Assembly: GCA_025965815.1 (NCBI GenBank)
Contig: JAOPWF010000712.1
Location: forward strand, 1 to 13,585
Direction of reading: 5' to 3'
Source of the DNA: Mycobacterium sp.
GTDB taxonomy: Bacteria > Actinomycetota > Actinomycetes > Mycobacteriales > Mycobacteriaceae
DNA length: 13,585 nt
The position numbers were made by a program, and so were the translations under genes. Numbering within the stretch: the first letter of the stretch is position 1; each line of letters begins with the position of its first letter. Positions 5,633 through 12,540 of the stretch are shown here, piece by piece. The notes under the pieces are model-generated. The model was not told where the DNA came from and did no database searches. It saw only the letters and a program-made list of their open reading frames with translations.

Positions 5633-6902
5633 CGAATTCCTCCGTGGGCACCCGCTTCTCGGGCTGGAGTGGTTCGGCGACATCGGCGGAACGCCATAAC
5701 CAGACCGCGGTGCAGACCAGCACCACCAGGTAAGCGAGAAGATAACTCGTGGGGATGATGTCGTCCCAGGCGCCGCCGTGGCGCAGCGAAAGCAATCCCG
5801 TCTCCGGGTTTGGGCCAAATGAGACGAACCAGCCGGCGAACAACGCCCAGAAGAGCCACATGGCCCACGCGGAGACCCGGCTCCGAAGCACGTACCCGCG
5901 GTAGGCCAAGTGCACTAGCAGGGGTGCGAACCACACCCAGTGATGGCTCCAGCTGAACGGCGACGCGGCGGCGGAGGCCATTCCCACGATGGCGACGCCG
6001 AGCACAGCGTGGCCCCGTCGCCATGCAATGGCAGCAACCACCAAACCCGCGACGGCGAGCCCGATCGCCGCGACGGTGCCGAGCGCAGCGGGGTAATGCA
6101 TGCGCACGAACAGGCCATGCAGGCTGGTATTAGCGAGCGGATCGCTGGAAATACGCTTGACGTCGTCGAACCCCCTGTCAAGCCAGAAGAACCTCGAGGC
6201 AGACGGCAGCAGTGCGAAGCCGAGCAGCACCGTGCCGGCCAGCGTTGCGGTCGCGACCAAAGCGGCCCGCAAACGCCCGGTCAGCACCAGATAAACGATG
6301 AAGATCGCCGGCGTGAGCTTGATCCCGGCGGCCAGACCGATTCCCACCCCGCTCCACTTGCGTTCCTTCACCACCAAGAGGTCGGCGACTACGACCGCGA
6401 AGAGGAACAGGTTGATCTGGCCCAACTGGACTGTCAGACGGATCGGCTCCAGCCACACAAGGAGGCCGAGCAACAGCGCCGTCATGCTCCACAGTCCGGT
6501 CGCAGTGGTCAATCCGAACCGCTTCACCATGCGACAAACCGCGAACGTCAGCAGAACACCAGCGCTCACCAAGGTCAGGATCTGAACCGAGAACTCGTTG
6601 AGGAGGGCCAACGGAATGAAAAACAGCGCCGCGAACGGCGTGTAATCGAATAACAGCGTGCGGGGATTACCCGTGTAACCGACCGAATACAGGTCGAGCC
6701 CGTCCAGAATTCGCGTCGCCCCGAAGCGATACACGAGTGCGTCGATCTGGACGCCCAAGTTGGGCCAGTGCAGATAGACCACCAGGTACAAGATCGCTGC
6801 CGCCGTCAGAACCGCTGGGCCGGCCCGTCTGGCCCAGGGCGAGAGGGACCGAGTCTGTTGGGTCGGCTGAAGCGCGGCCGTTTCCTCCGTAAGTTGGCGC
6901 AT
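5625..6902 (-). CDS. GT87 family polyprenol-phosphate-sugar-dependent glycosyltransferase (PimE/Rv2181-like), 425 aa
   Basis: A polytopic GT-C protein with about ten hydrophobic segments, starting with one at about residues 28-46. The first external loop carries the family's VQIDALVYRFG...ILDGLDLY...FDYTPFAALFFIPLALL block. D54 is the likely catalytic Asp, equivalent to the DLxVY Asp of GT87. Other GT87-like blocks are QLGQINLFLF, GIGLAAGIKLTPAIFIVYL and SPFSWSHHWVW. Relatives transfer mannose from polyprenyl-phosphate-mannose to phosphatidylinositol mannosides, lipomannan or lipoarabinomannan on the outer face of the plasma membrane. The precise acceptor here is unknown, so no symbol is given. 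ATG at 6902 has a strong GGAGGAA nine bases upstream. The C-terminus (PTEEFAI) overlaps the GH2 stop by 8 bp in a tail-to-tail arrangement. Confidence 0.93.
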   Translation of the reverse strand: MRQLTEETAALQPTQQTRSLSPWARRAGPAVLTAAAILYLVVYLHWPNLGVQIDALVYRFGATRILDGLDLYSVGYTGNPRTLLFDYTPFAALFFIPLALLNEFSVQILTLVSAGVLLTFAVCRMVKRFGLTTATGLWSMTALLLGLLVWLEPIRLTVQLGQINLFLFAVVVADLLVVKERKWSGVGIGLAAGIKLTPAIFIVYLVLTGRLRAALVATATLAGTVLLGFALLPSASRFFWLDRGFDDVKRISSDPLANTSLHGLFVRMHYPAALGTVAAIGLAVAGLVVAAIAWRRGHAVLGVAIVGMASAAASPFSWSHHWVWFAPLLVHLAYRGYVLRSRVSAWAMWLFWALFAGWFVSFGPNPETGLLSLRHGGAWDDIIPTSYLLAYLVVLVCTAVWLWRSADVAEPLQPEKRVPTEEFAI

Positions 6903-7218
6903 AGTTGTATTCCTCCGCGTATGGCTCCCGGTTTTTCAAGACGAACAGTTGGGTGCACTGCAGCCCGCACGAGTCGTCCATGACCATCGCGCCGCCTGGC
7001 ACGGCAAGCCAGGATACAAGCGCGGTCTGGGCGGTCGCTGGACCGGCCGCTGTCGGTTGAGGCGGTATCCACCAAAGTGCTCACCCGGCCGGCTTCGCTC
7101 CCCATGCTGAGCGAGTGCTCAACACAACTCCCTACCACACCACCGTTGACCCTTCCCCGCGGCGTCGTCGCGAGCGGTGCCGCCGCGCGGTGACGGAAGG
7201 CGCGAGCCGCCGTGCGTA
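6903..7218. promoter_or_regulatory. Divergent promoter region between the GT87 gene and cinA
   Basis: Some 316 bases that must carry both divergent promoters. I see no convincing gene. Symmetric sites are CCTGGC/GCCAGG (6995-7000, 7008-7013) and TGAGC-GAGT-GCTCA (7108-7121), the latter shaped like a TetR-type operator. The GT87 Shine-Dalgarno (GGAGGAA on the minus strand) lies at the left end. No confident -10/-35 pair could be assigned by eye. Confidence 0.45.
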
Positions 7219-8508
7219 GTGTCGTACCCGGTGAGTACACGCGCGGGCATCGTGGTCACGGGGACCGAGGTCCTGACCGGACGGGTCCAGGACCGTAACG
7301 GCCCCTACATTTCCGACCGGCTCCTCGAGCTTGGCGTCGAGTTGGCGCACATCACGATCTGCGGTGATCGCCCTGCCGATATCGAGGCGCAGTTGCGCTT
7401 TATGGCAGACCAGGGTGTTGACCTGATCATCACCAGCGGCGGTCTGGGGCCGACCGCCGATGACATGACCGTCGAGGTCGTGGCCCGCTTCTGCGGGCGC
7501 GAACTGGTCCTGGACACCGAACTCGAGGCCAGGATCGCCGCAATCCTGAAGACGCTGATGGCGGCCCGTTCCGGCGGCGGGGATTTCGAGTCAGTGCGCG
7601 CCGCAAACCGCAAACAGGCGATGGTTCCGGCCGGATCGCACGTGATTGACCCGGTGGGCACCGCGCCGGGCGTCGTTGTCCCCGGAAAGCCGACGGTTGT
7701 AGTTCTGCCGGGACCGCCTCGTGAACTCCAGCCGATGTGGCTGACTGCGGTGCAGACGGACGCCGTGCAAGAGGCCATCGCCGGCCGCAGTACGTACCGG
7801 CAGGAGACCGTGCGGATGTTCGGGCTGCCCGAGTCCGGCCTGGCCGACACCCTACGGGACGCGCAGTTGCGAATCGCCGACTTCGATCTGCTCGAGATCA
7901 CCACCTGCCTGCGGCGCGGGGAGATCGAAATGGTCACCCGCTACGAGCCTGACGACGCGGGCGTCTACGCGACGCTGATGGACCTGCTGCGGGAGCGCCA
8001 CGGACAGGAGATCTTCTCGGAGGACGGCGCACGCGTCGACGATCAGGTCGCTCGGCTGCTGGCCGGCCGCCGGATAGCGACAGCGGAGTCCTGCACCGCA
8101 GGACTCCTCGCTGCGCGGCTGACCGACGGCCCAGGTTCGTCAGCCTACGTCGCCGGTGGGGTGGTTGCCTACGCCAACGAGGCGAAGGTCGAGTTGCTCG
8201 ACGTGAATCCGGCGCTGATCGAGGCGCACGGTGCGGTGTCCGAGCCGGTGGCGGAGGCAATGGCAGACGGGGCGCTACGCCGCTTCGGGGCCGACACTGC
8301 GATCGCGGTCACCGGCATCGCCGGTCCTGGTGGGGGAACGGACGAGAAGCCGGTGGGGACGGTCTGCTTCAGCGTCATGGGGGATGGCGCCCGGACGCTC
8401 AGTCGCACCCTGAGGCTGCCCGGCGACCGAGCTGACATCCGGGAGCGCTCGACGACCGTGGCGATGCACCTGTTGCGACGTGCGCTGAGCGGCGCTGCTG
8501 ATGACTAA
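7219..8508 (+). CDS. cinA: CinA-like protein (MoCF-domain plus PncC-type NMN amidase domain)
   Basis: The N-terminal COG1058/MoCF domain opens [20 protein letters not shown], with [11 protein letters not shown] and [12 protein letters not shown] following. The C-terminal PncC-like domain has the [15 protein letters not shown] motif, whose Ser is the presumed amidase nucleophile, plus [19 protein letters not shown]. In other bacteria this domain deamidates nicotinamide mononucleotide in pyridine nucleotide salvage; whether the actinobacterial protein does so is unproven. The length from GTG at 7219 is 429 aa, close to the roughly 430 aa I recall for M. tuberculosis Rv1901. GTG 7231 (VSTRAGIV) and GTG 7177 are alternatives. 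No start has a good Shine-Dalgarno at normal spacing; a GGAAGG at 7195-7200 is rather far. It ends in tandem stops TAA TAG. Cytosolic. Confidence 0.96.
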   Translation: MSYPVSTRAGIVVTGTEVLTGRVQDRNGPYISDRLLELGVELAHITICGDRPADIEAQLRFMADQGVDLIITSGGLGPTADDMTVEVVARFCGRELVLDTELEARIAAILKTLMAARSGGGDFESVRAANRKQAMVPAGSHVIDPVGTAPGVVVPGKPTVVVLPGPPRELQPMWLTAVQTDAVQEAIAGRSTYRQETVRMFGLPESGLADTLRDAQLRIADFDLLEITTCLRRGEIEMVTRYEPDDAGVYATLMDLLRERHGQEIFSEDGARVDDQVARLLAGRRIATAESCTAGLLAARLTDGPGSSAYVAGGVVAYANEAKVELLDVNPALIEAHGAVSEPVAEAMADGALRRFGADTAIAVTGIAGPGGGTDEKPVGTVCFSVMGDGARTLSRTLRLPGDRADIRERSTTVAMHLLRRALSGAADD

Positions 8509-8539
8509 TAGCGTTCCGGCACAATCAATTTGAGGCGAA

Positions 8540-8769
8540 TCATTGTCCCCGCGGAGTGCGGAAGAGCGGCCGGTTCCGTGTGACCGTCACCGTCTGCGAT
8601 GAGTCGGTGAACTCGACCACCGCGAGCACCGCAGGCCCAGCACGATAACGACCAACGCGCTAGCCGCCACCAGTGCGGACGCCGTCGGGTACCACGGCTT
8701 GCGCGGCGGCTCGGGCTCGCCGGCTGACTGGTGGTAGCCGCCGTAGCGCCCGCGCGAGTCGGCGCGCAA
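8540..8769 (-). pseudogene. Small single-TM protein, frameshifted (Pro-rich N-terminus, one membrane helix)
   Basis: The first frame from TTG at 8769 reads RGRYGGYHQ, then EPEPPRKPWYPT, then a membrane segment ASALVAASALVVIVL. It then falls into an Arg/Ser-rich nonsense tail and stops near 8587. Switching frame at about 8631-8637 restores a sensible sequence (AVLAVVEFTDSSQTVTVTRN) ending with TGA at 8540. The simplest explanation is loss of one base in GGCCT(N)GCGGTG, which would have given VIVLGLAVLAVVEF. The intact product would be a short N-in/C-out membrane protein of a type common in mycobacteria; its function is unknown. The start is doubtful: TTG with no ribosome binding site. Sequencing error is an alternative to true decay. 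Confidence 0.6.
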
Positions 8770-8783
8770 GATTGCTGCGGGTC

Positions 8784-8789
8784 TATAAG
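8784..8789 (+). promoter_or_regulatory. Possible -10 box TATAAG upstream of the 115-aa membrane protein gene
   Basis: TATAAG sits about 74 bases before the GTG at 8863. Mycobacterial sigma-A promoters need mainly a TANNNT-like -10, and the -35 side here (GGCGCG) is poor. Offered as a weak candidate only. Confidence 0.2.
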
Positions 8790-8862
8790 AGCTCAGGGGT
8801 TTGGCTCACGGTCACGGCGGGTAGCCTCGCGCAGATTCTCAGGCGGCCAAAGGAGCTCGAAC

Positions 8863-9210
8863 GTGACGACACGGCGATTCATTCTCTTGGTGGGTGCGGT
8901 GATTCTGATTGTCGGTCTGATCGGACTGTTCTTGCCGGTGTCGGTGCCGGACGGCAACGGCGGCAACATTGGGTGCGGAAACGCCGTGGCGGCGGATCTT
9001 TCCGCTGCCCAAGCCGCTAACGACAAGACCCTGGCCAACGTCCCGATTCTCAACCAGATCGTCCCGCACACTGACTATGTGGCTCTCTGCGAATCCGCGC
9101 TGTCGAGCAGGCGGGCATGGTCGATCCCGATGACGGTGGTCGGAGCCATCGTTGTGGTGGCCGGATTCTTCCTGCGTGGTCGACGCGGAGTTGCGGCCGG
9201 GAGCCTGTAA
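8863..9210 (+). CDS. Two-TM membrane protein with a cysteine-bearing extracytoplasmic loop, 115 aa
   Basis: GTG at 8863 is preceded by AGGAG (8851-8855) at seven bases, which decides the start over in-frame upstream codons. Residues 6-25 (FILLVGAVILIVGLIGLFLP) and about 87-104 (SIPMTVVGAIVVVAGFFL) are membrane helices. Between them is a loop with C38 (IGCGN) and C76 (ALCES), which could form a disulfide outside the membrane. The C-terminus RGRRG is basic and fits a cytoplasmic end, giving both termini inside. Similar small proteins with a paired-Cys loop occur in mycobacteria, but I know of no assigned function. Codon use is typical of the GC-rich neighbours and the frame is intact. Confidence 0.85.
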   Translation: MTTRRFILLVGAVILIVGLIGLFLPVSVPDGNGGNIGCGNAVAADLSAAQAANDKTLANVPILNQIVPHTDYVALCESALSSRRAWSIPMTVVGAIVVVAGFFLRGRRGVAAGSL

Positions 9211-9327
9211 CTCCGACTGCTGTGGGTTGACCTCGCGGCACGGATGTCGGGATCGGTAGCGGTCCCAGCGGTCTTCACTTTCCCCATCACGTCGCCAACG
9301 AGGTGACGCATGACGAAGGGAAGACCA

Positions 9328-9582
9328 GTGAAACGAGTTCTCGCGGCCGTCATCGGGTTGATCGCCAGCGCCACGCTGCTCGTGGCCTGCTCGGATATCA
9401 GCGGCAGCACCAACAGCAACACCCCGGCGGTGAGCCCCGTCGCGGCCACCGGTGGATGGCGCGCTGCTCGACGCCGAACTTGCGCGGGCCTGCGTCGACC
9501 TCGGCGAGGATGTGGGTGTCGGCGGTGTCGGATGGTCCGAAGTATCAGCTGCCCTGGGCGATTCGACCGCGTCCAGTGCTAA
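9328..9582 (+). pseudogene. Lipoprotein N-terminus (LpqH-like signal), disrupted soon after the lipobox
   Basis: From GTG 9328, preceded by GAAGGGAAG, the frame reads VKRVLAAVIGLIASATLLVAC and then a Ser/Thr/Asn linker (SDISGSTNSNTPAVSPVAATGG). This is a classic lipoprotein signal with lipobox LVAC, and the linker resembles 19-kDa antigen (LpqH)-type proteins. After codon 43 (about 9456) the frame becomes Arg/Cys-rich (RAARRRTCAGLRRPRRG), typical of an out-of-frame reading. The +1 frame from about 9455 reads DGALLDAELARACVDLGEDVG and stays open to 9883, so the protein probably continued there. ATG 9310 with GAGGTG upstream is an alternative start. The mature domain could not be identified. 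Either a pseudogene or a sequencing error. Confidence 0.6.
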
Positions 9583-9831
9583 CACCCCCGTTCGGAGGAC
9601 GGCTGGACGTCGTGACGAGTACGCGCTCGCCGCAGGCACCGATATGGGCCAACCGGTCTCGGGCGCTATCGCAGGGGGAGTCGGGTCGGTCAACTGGGGC
9701 GCGGTACCGCGGGAATTTTCGACGCGGCCGACTGCGGGCGGCTGTTTTGTCGCCGGCGGGCGCACCGGGCCCGGCCACCGGCATCGCGGTGCGTTTGCGG
9801 TCCGAAGTTGTCAGCGGCGCCCGCATTCTCG
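9583..9831 (+). other. Unresolved, probably decayed coding DNA
   Basis: Short protein-like patches alternate between frames, for example GQPVSGAIAGGVGSVNWG in one frame and ATGIAVRLRSEVVSGARIL in another at about 9775-9830. No frame gives a consistent signal over the whole stretch. This is what several frameshifts in one or two former genes would look like. I could not assign a family. Confidence 0.35.
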
Positions 9832-10068
9832 ATGCCCATGGCCGATACCCTCAGGCTTGTCGCGGCACGACAGCCACCACTGACGGAATCTGCGGCCTGG
9901 GCTCATGATTGGCGGCCGACGACCTTGACGATCGGCGCCGACCCGGAGGGATCACCGGAGTCGCCGGCCACGCGCGACCGGATCCGTGCCTTCGCGCGAG
10001 CCCGACTGGACCGGCCGGCGGGCGACGCATTCCTGGCCGAGATCCTGGCGGGAGAATCGGACTATTGA
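9832..10068 (+). CDS. Unrecognised protein, possibly only the C-terminal tail of a broken gene (78 aa)
   Basis: The frame is open from about 9808 to TGA at 10068. The last 50 codons have strong GC-rich third positions and a natural composition: WRPTTLTIGADPEGSP, then a charged helix RDRIRAFARARLDRPAG, ending FLAEILAGESDY. ATG 9832 and 9838 are the available starts, neither with a Shine-Dalgarno, so the N-terminus is probably missing or was in another frame upstream. No motif points to a function, and there is no signal or membrane segment. The gap to the acyl-CoA dehydrogenase start is 160 bases with its own promoter signals, so the two are probably not one operon. Confidence 0.4.
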   Translation: MPMADTLRLVAARQPPLTESAAWAHDWRPTTLTIGADPEGSPESPATRDRIRAFARARLDRPAGDAFLAEILAGESDY

Positions 10069-10140
10069 GACCGGCTGGGCCGACGGCCTTGCGCGACTGT
10101 TGTTCACGATGTGACCCGCGCCACAAGCAACCCAATCACA

Positions 10141-10170
10141 TTGACAATGAATGTTTTCACACTGCATGGT
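10141..10170 (+). promoter_or_regulatory. Candidate promoter of the acyl-CoA dehydrogenase gene
   Basis: A perfect TTGACA (10141-10146) is followed after 18 bases by CATGGT (10165-10170), a partial match to the mycobacterial TANNNT -10. The GTG/CAC palindrome at 10169-10184 overlaps the presumed -10 and start region, consistent with repression. The leader to ATG 10229 would be about 50 bases. Confidence 0.5.
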
Positions 10171-10184
10171 GTACACGTGTTCAC
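10169..10184. promoter_or_regulatory. Operator-like palindrome GTGTACACGTGTTCAC
   Basis: The 16-mer has the form GTG-n-ACACGTGT-n-CAC: 14 of 16 positions are symmetric, and the two exceptions are one symmetrically placed pair. It lies at the -10/+1 region of the presumed fadE promoter. TetR-type regulators of fatty acid or sterol genes bind sites of this size. It does not match the KstR consensus (TnnAACnnGTTnnA), so the regulator is unknown and not in this window. Confidence 0.5.
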
Positions 10185-10192
10185 TAAGCTTT

Positions 10193-10209
10193 GAGGCAGC
10201 CTCTGCCTC
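10193..10209 (+). repeat. Hairpin GAGGCA-GCCTC-TGCCTC in the fadE leader
   Basis: A perfect 6-bp stem with a 5-base loop ends two bases before the Shine-Dalgarno (GAAAGGAA, 10211-10218). It could be a leader hairpin or a second operator. There is no T-tract. Confidence 0.35.
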
Positions 10210-10228
10210 CGAAAGGAACATCAGCCGA

Positions 10229-11440
10229 ATGTCGTTTTCCCTTGAACTGTCCGATGACGTCATCCAGGTACGGGACTGGGTTCACGAATTCGCCGCCGAG
10301 GTCATCCGGCCTGCAGCCGCGGAGTGGGACGAGCGCGAGGAGCCTCCGTGGCCGATCATCCAGGAGGCCGCCAAGATCGGTCTGTATTCCATGGACCTGT
10401 TCGCTGAGCAGACCGCCGAACCCAGCGGCCTGGGAATGCTGACCGTCTTCGAGGAGATGTTCTGGGGTGACGCCGGCATCGCCCTGTCGATCTTGGGTAC
10501 CGGACTCGCCGCCGCATCGGTCGCCGCGAGCGGCACACCCGAACAGATCGGGGAGTGGATTCCGCAGATGTTCGGCAGCGCCGACGATCCCCAGCTGGGA
10601 TCGTTCTGCGCGTCGGAACCGGGCGCCGGCTCTGACGTGGGCGCCATCCTGACCCGGGCACGCTACGACGAAGCGGCCGACGAGTGGATCCTGAACGGCA
10701 CCAAAACGTGGGCCACCAACGGCGGTATCGCCAACGTCCACATCGTGGTCGCCTCGGTGCATCCCGACCTGGGCTCACGTGGGCAGGCGACCTTCATCAT
10801 CCCGCCCGATACCGCCGGGCTCAAACAGGGCCAGAAGTTCCACAAGCACGGCATCCGCGCCTCACATACCGCCGAAGTCGTCCTCGAAGACGTCCGGATC
10901 CCCGGCCGATTGATCATCGGCGGCAAGGAAAAGTTCGACGAGCGGATCGCCAGAGTCCGCGTGGGCAAGAGCGCCGCGGGCCAGGCGGCGCTGAAAACCT
11001 TCGAGCGGACCCGCCCCAGCGTGGGGGCGATGGCGTTGGGAGTGTCACGCGCGGCCTACGAATATGCGTTGGACTACGCCCAGCAGCGCGAACAGTTCGG
11101 GCGAAAAATCGGCGATTTTCAGGCTGTCGCATTCAAGCTGGCCGACATGAAGGCCAGGATCGATGCGTCGCGACTCCTGGTGTGGCGCGCCGGCTGGATG
11201 GCCCGCAACAACAAGCCCTTCGTCGCCGCCGAAGGATCGATGGCCAAGCTGGTGGCCAGCGAAACCGCCGTCTATGTAACCGATGAGGCCATTCAGATCC
11301 TCGGCGGCAACGGCTACACCCGGGACTATCCCGTCGAGCGCATGCACCGAGACGCCAAGATCTTCACCATCTTCGAAGGCACCAGCGAGATCCAACGACT
11401 CGTCATGGGCCGAGCGATCACCGGGTTGCCGGTGAGGTAA
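10229..11440 (+). CDS. Acyl-CoA dehydrogenase (FadE family), 403 aa
   Basis: FAD-dependent enzyme introducing the alpha-beta double bond in acyl-CoA (first step of beta-oxidation or a related side-chain oxidation). The N-terminal helical domain is residues 1-120 (SDDVIQVRDWVHEFAAEVI). The middle beta domain has FCASEPGAGSDVGAI and LNGTKTWATNGG; the C-terminal four-helix domain has QQREQFGRKIGDFQAVAFKLADM. The signature ILGGNGYTRDYPVERMHRDAKIFTIFEGTSEIQ places the catalytic base at E383, where medium- and short-chain enzymes have it. ATG 10229 is set by GAAAGGAA ten bases upstream; an in-frame start 26 codons earlier would cross the operator. Length matches the family. Chain length or substrate class cannot be read from sequence, so I give no fadE number. 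Confidence 0.95.
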   Translation: MSFSLELSDDVIQVRDWVHEFAAEVIRPAAAEWDEREEPPWPIIQEAAKIGLYSMDLFAEQTAEPSGLGMLTVFEEMFWGDAGIALSILGTGLAAASVAASGTPEQIGEWIPQMFGSADDPQLGSFCASEPGAGSDVGAILTRARYDEAADEWILNGTKTWATNGGIANVHIVVASVHPDLGSRGQATFIIPPDTAGLKQGQKFHKHGIRASHTAEVVLEDVRIPGRLIIGGKEKFDERIARVRVGKSAAGQAALKTFERTRPSVGAMALGVSRAAYEYALDYAQQREQFGRKIGDFQAVAFKLADMKARIDASRLLVWRAGWMARNNKPFVAAEGSMAKLVASETAVYVTDEAIQILGGNGYTRDYPVERMHRDAKIFTIFEGTSEIQRLVMGRAITGLPVR

Positions 11441-11586
11441 CCCGGCACACGCGCCCACGCCCCCTCGGACAGCGCGAACGGGTCGATGGGACAGTCGCCA
11501 TCGTGCTGCCGCGAGTGTCCGGACTGGTCGGAGATGTAGCCGTCGTGGAAGAAGGTCGCCTTGTCACGCGGGGACAGAACTCGGAC
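11441..11586 (-). pseudogene. Possible remnant of a minus-strand gene between fadE and the hydrolase
   Basis: Minus-strand codons from 11586 downwards read VRVLSPRDKATFFHDGYIS and DQSGHSRQHDGDCPIDPFAL, then SEGAWARVPGYLTGNP. Third positions are about 90 percent G/C, far better than any plus-strand frame. An in-frame TAG lies immediately upstream (11587-11589). There is no start codon at a sensible place, and the frame runs on antisense into fadE until 11326. Just upstream a different frame (WTGSKVPEPPKYLWCWDSG) also looks coding, so a frameshift near 11600 is possible. I do not recognise the family. It is best read as a fragment, or less likely as a chance open frame. Confidence 0.35.
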
Positions 11587-11690
11587 CTAGACTTCGATGG
11601 TGACGCGGGCTGCAACGGCCCGGAGTCCCAGCACCACAGGTACTTCGGCGGTTCGGGAACTTTGCTCCCGGTCCAGGTGACCGTTCCGGC

Positions 11691-12497
11691 TTGGTCGATA
11701 TCGGTGGCGGCCGCAACATGTACCTCGAGTGCAGCGGTACGGGTTCGCCGACAGTCGTGCTCGTGTCCGGCGCAGGAGTCGCCTCCGACAACTGGAGCTA
11801 CGCCGGCCACCCTGAGGACGCGGCCAACCCTCCGGAGCGGACGGAGGCGGCGGTATACCCCCAGACGGCGAGGTTGACCAGAGTGTGTGCCTACGACCGT
11901 CCCGGAACGCAACGAATGGACGACGCCGCGAGCCGATCAACCGCCGTGTCGCAGCCGACGACGGCGCAGGGCGACGTGGCAGATCTGCACGCGTTGTTGA
12001 CCATTGCCGGGGTCGCGGGACCCTATGTGCTTGTCGGAAACTCCTGGGGCGGGTTCATCGCCACGACCTACCCGAGGATGTACCCCGATGACGTCTCCGG
12101 TCTCGTGCTCGTCGATCCCGGCTCCCGATTCCTACAAACGGCACTGCCCCCGGCAGCGTGGGAGAAGTGGATGAGGGACATCGCGACGAACGCTCGAAAA
12201 GTTGCCGGTAGGGAGACACCCGACTACCCCTCGAGCATCGCGGCGCTTGACACCATGCCCCCGATGCCGGCGATGCCTGTCACGGTGCTCAGCGCGGACA
12301 AGCCATTTGACTACCTCGGCACCGGCGATGCGAACACGTACTGGCCTCAGCGGCTGAACGCCGCCGCGCGCCTATCGACCGATCTTGATGCCAAGCACAT
12401 CACCCAGACCAATAGCGATCACTTCATCGAGAACGAGAATCCGGGCCTCGTGGTCAAGCAGATCTGTTCTGTCCTGTCTCCGGCCCGCGATTGTTGA
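11691..12497 (+). CDS. Alpha/beta hydrolase, N-terminally short (268 aa)
   Basis: The core starts VDIGGGRNMYLECSGTGSPTVVLVSG, with the oxyanion-side loop SGAGVASDNW. S118 in the nucleophile elbow GNSWGG, H244 in NSDHFIE and an acid probably near ADKPFD would complete the triad. The substrate is unknown (esterase, lipase or peptidase-like). Homologues I recall carry a signal peptide or lipobox before the VDIGGGRxMYLEC strand. Here the only in-frame start is TTG 11691 with no Shine-Dalgarno, and the frame is open back to 11604 without ATG/GTG and with poor codon bias. The 5' end therefore appears to have been lost or replaced, next to the suspected gene remnant at 11441-11586. It converges with the amidase gene, 43 bases away. 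Confidence 0.8.
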   Translation: MVDIGGGRNMYLECSGTGSPTVVLVSGAGVASDNWSYAGHPEDAANPPERTEAAVYPQTARLTRVCAYDRPGTQRMDDAASRSTAVSQPTTAQGDVADLHALLTIAGVAGPYVLVGNSWGGFIATTYPRMYPDDVSGLVLVDPGSRFLQTALPPAAWEKWMRDIATNARKVAGRETPDYPSSIAALDTMPPMPAMPVTVLSADKPFDYLGTGDANTYWPQRLNAAARLSTDLDAKHITQTNSDHFIENENPGLVVKQICSVLSPARDC

Positions 12498-12540
12498 GGT
12501 CCTGAGCCAGTGGACGTTTGGGCAGCTGGGCGGTTCCGTT

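Noticed and set aside
5940..6653. A 237-codon plus-strand frame opposite the GT87 gene
   Set aside because: The translation is dominated by Arg, Gln, Glu and Gly from antisense of membrane helices; the GT87 reading is clearly real.
8839..9765. A 308-codon open frame on the minus strand
   Set aside because: It lies antisense to the 115-aa membrane protein and the lipoprotein signal, both of which have ribosome binding sites and recognisable topology. Its translation is Arg/Ser/Pro/His-rich, as expected of a shadow frame in GC-rich DNA.
10169..10184. KstR (cholesterol regulon) binding site
   Set aside because: The core ACACGTGT lacks the AAC-nn-GTT spacing of the KstR consensus.
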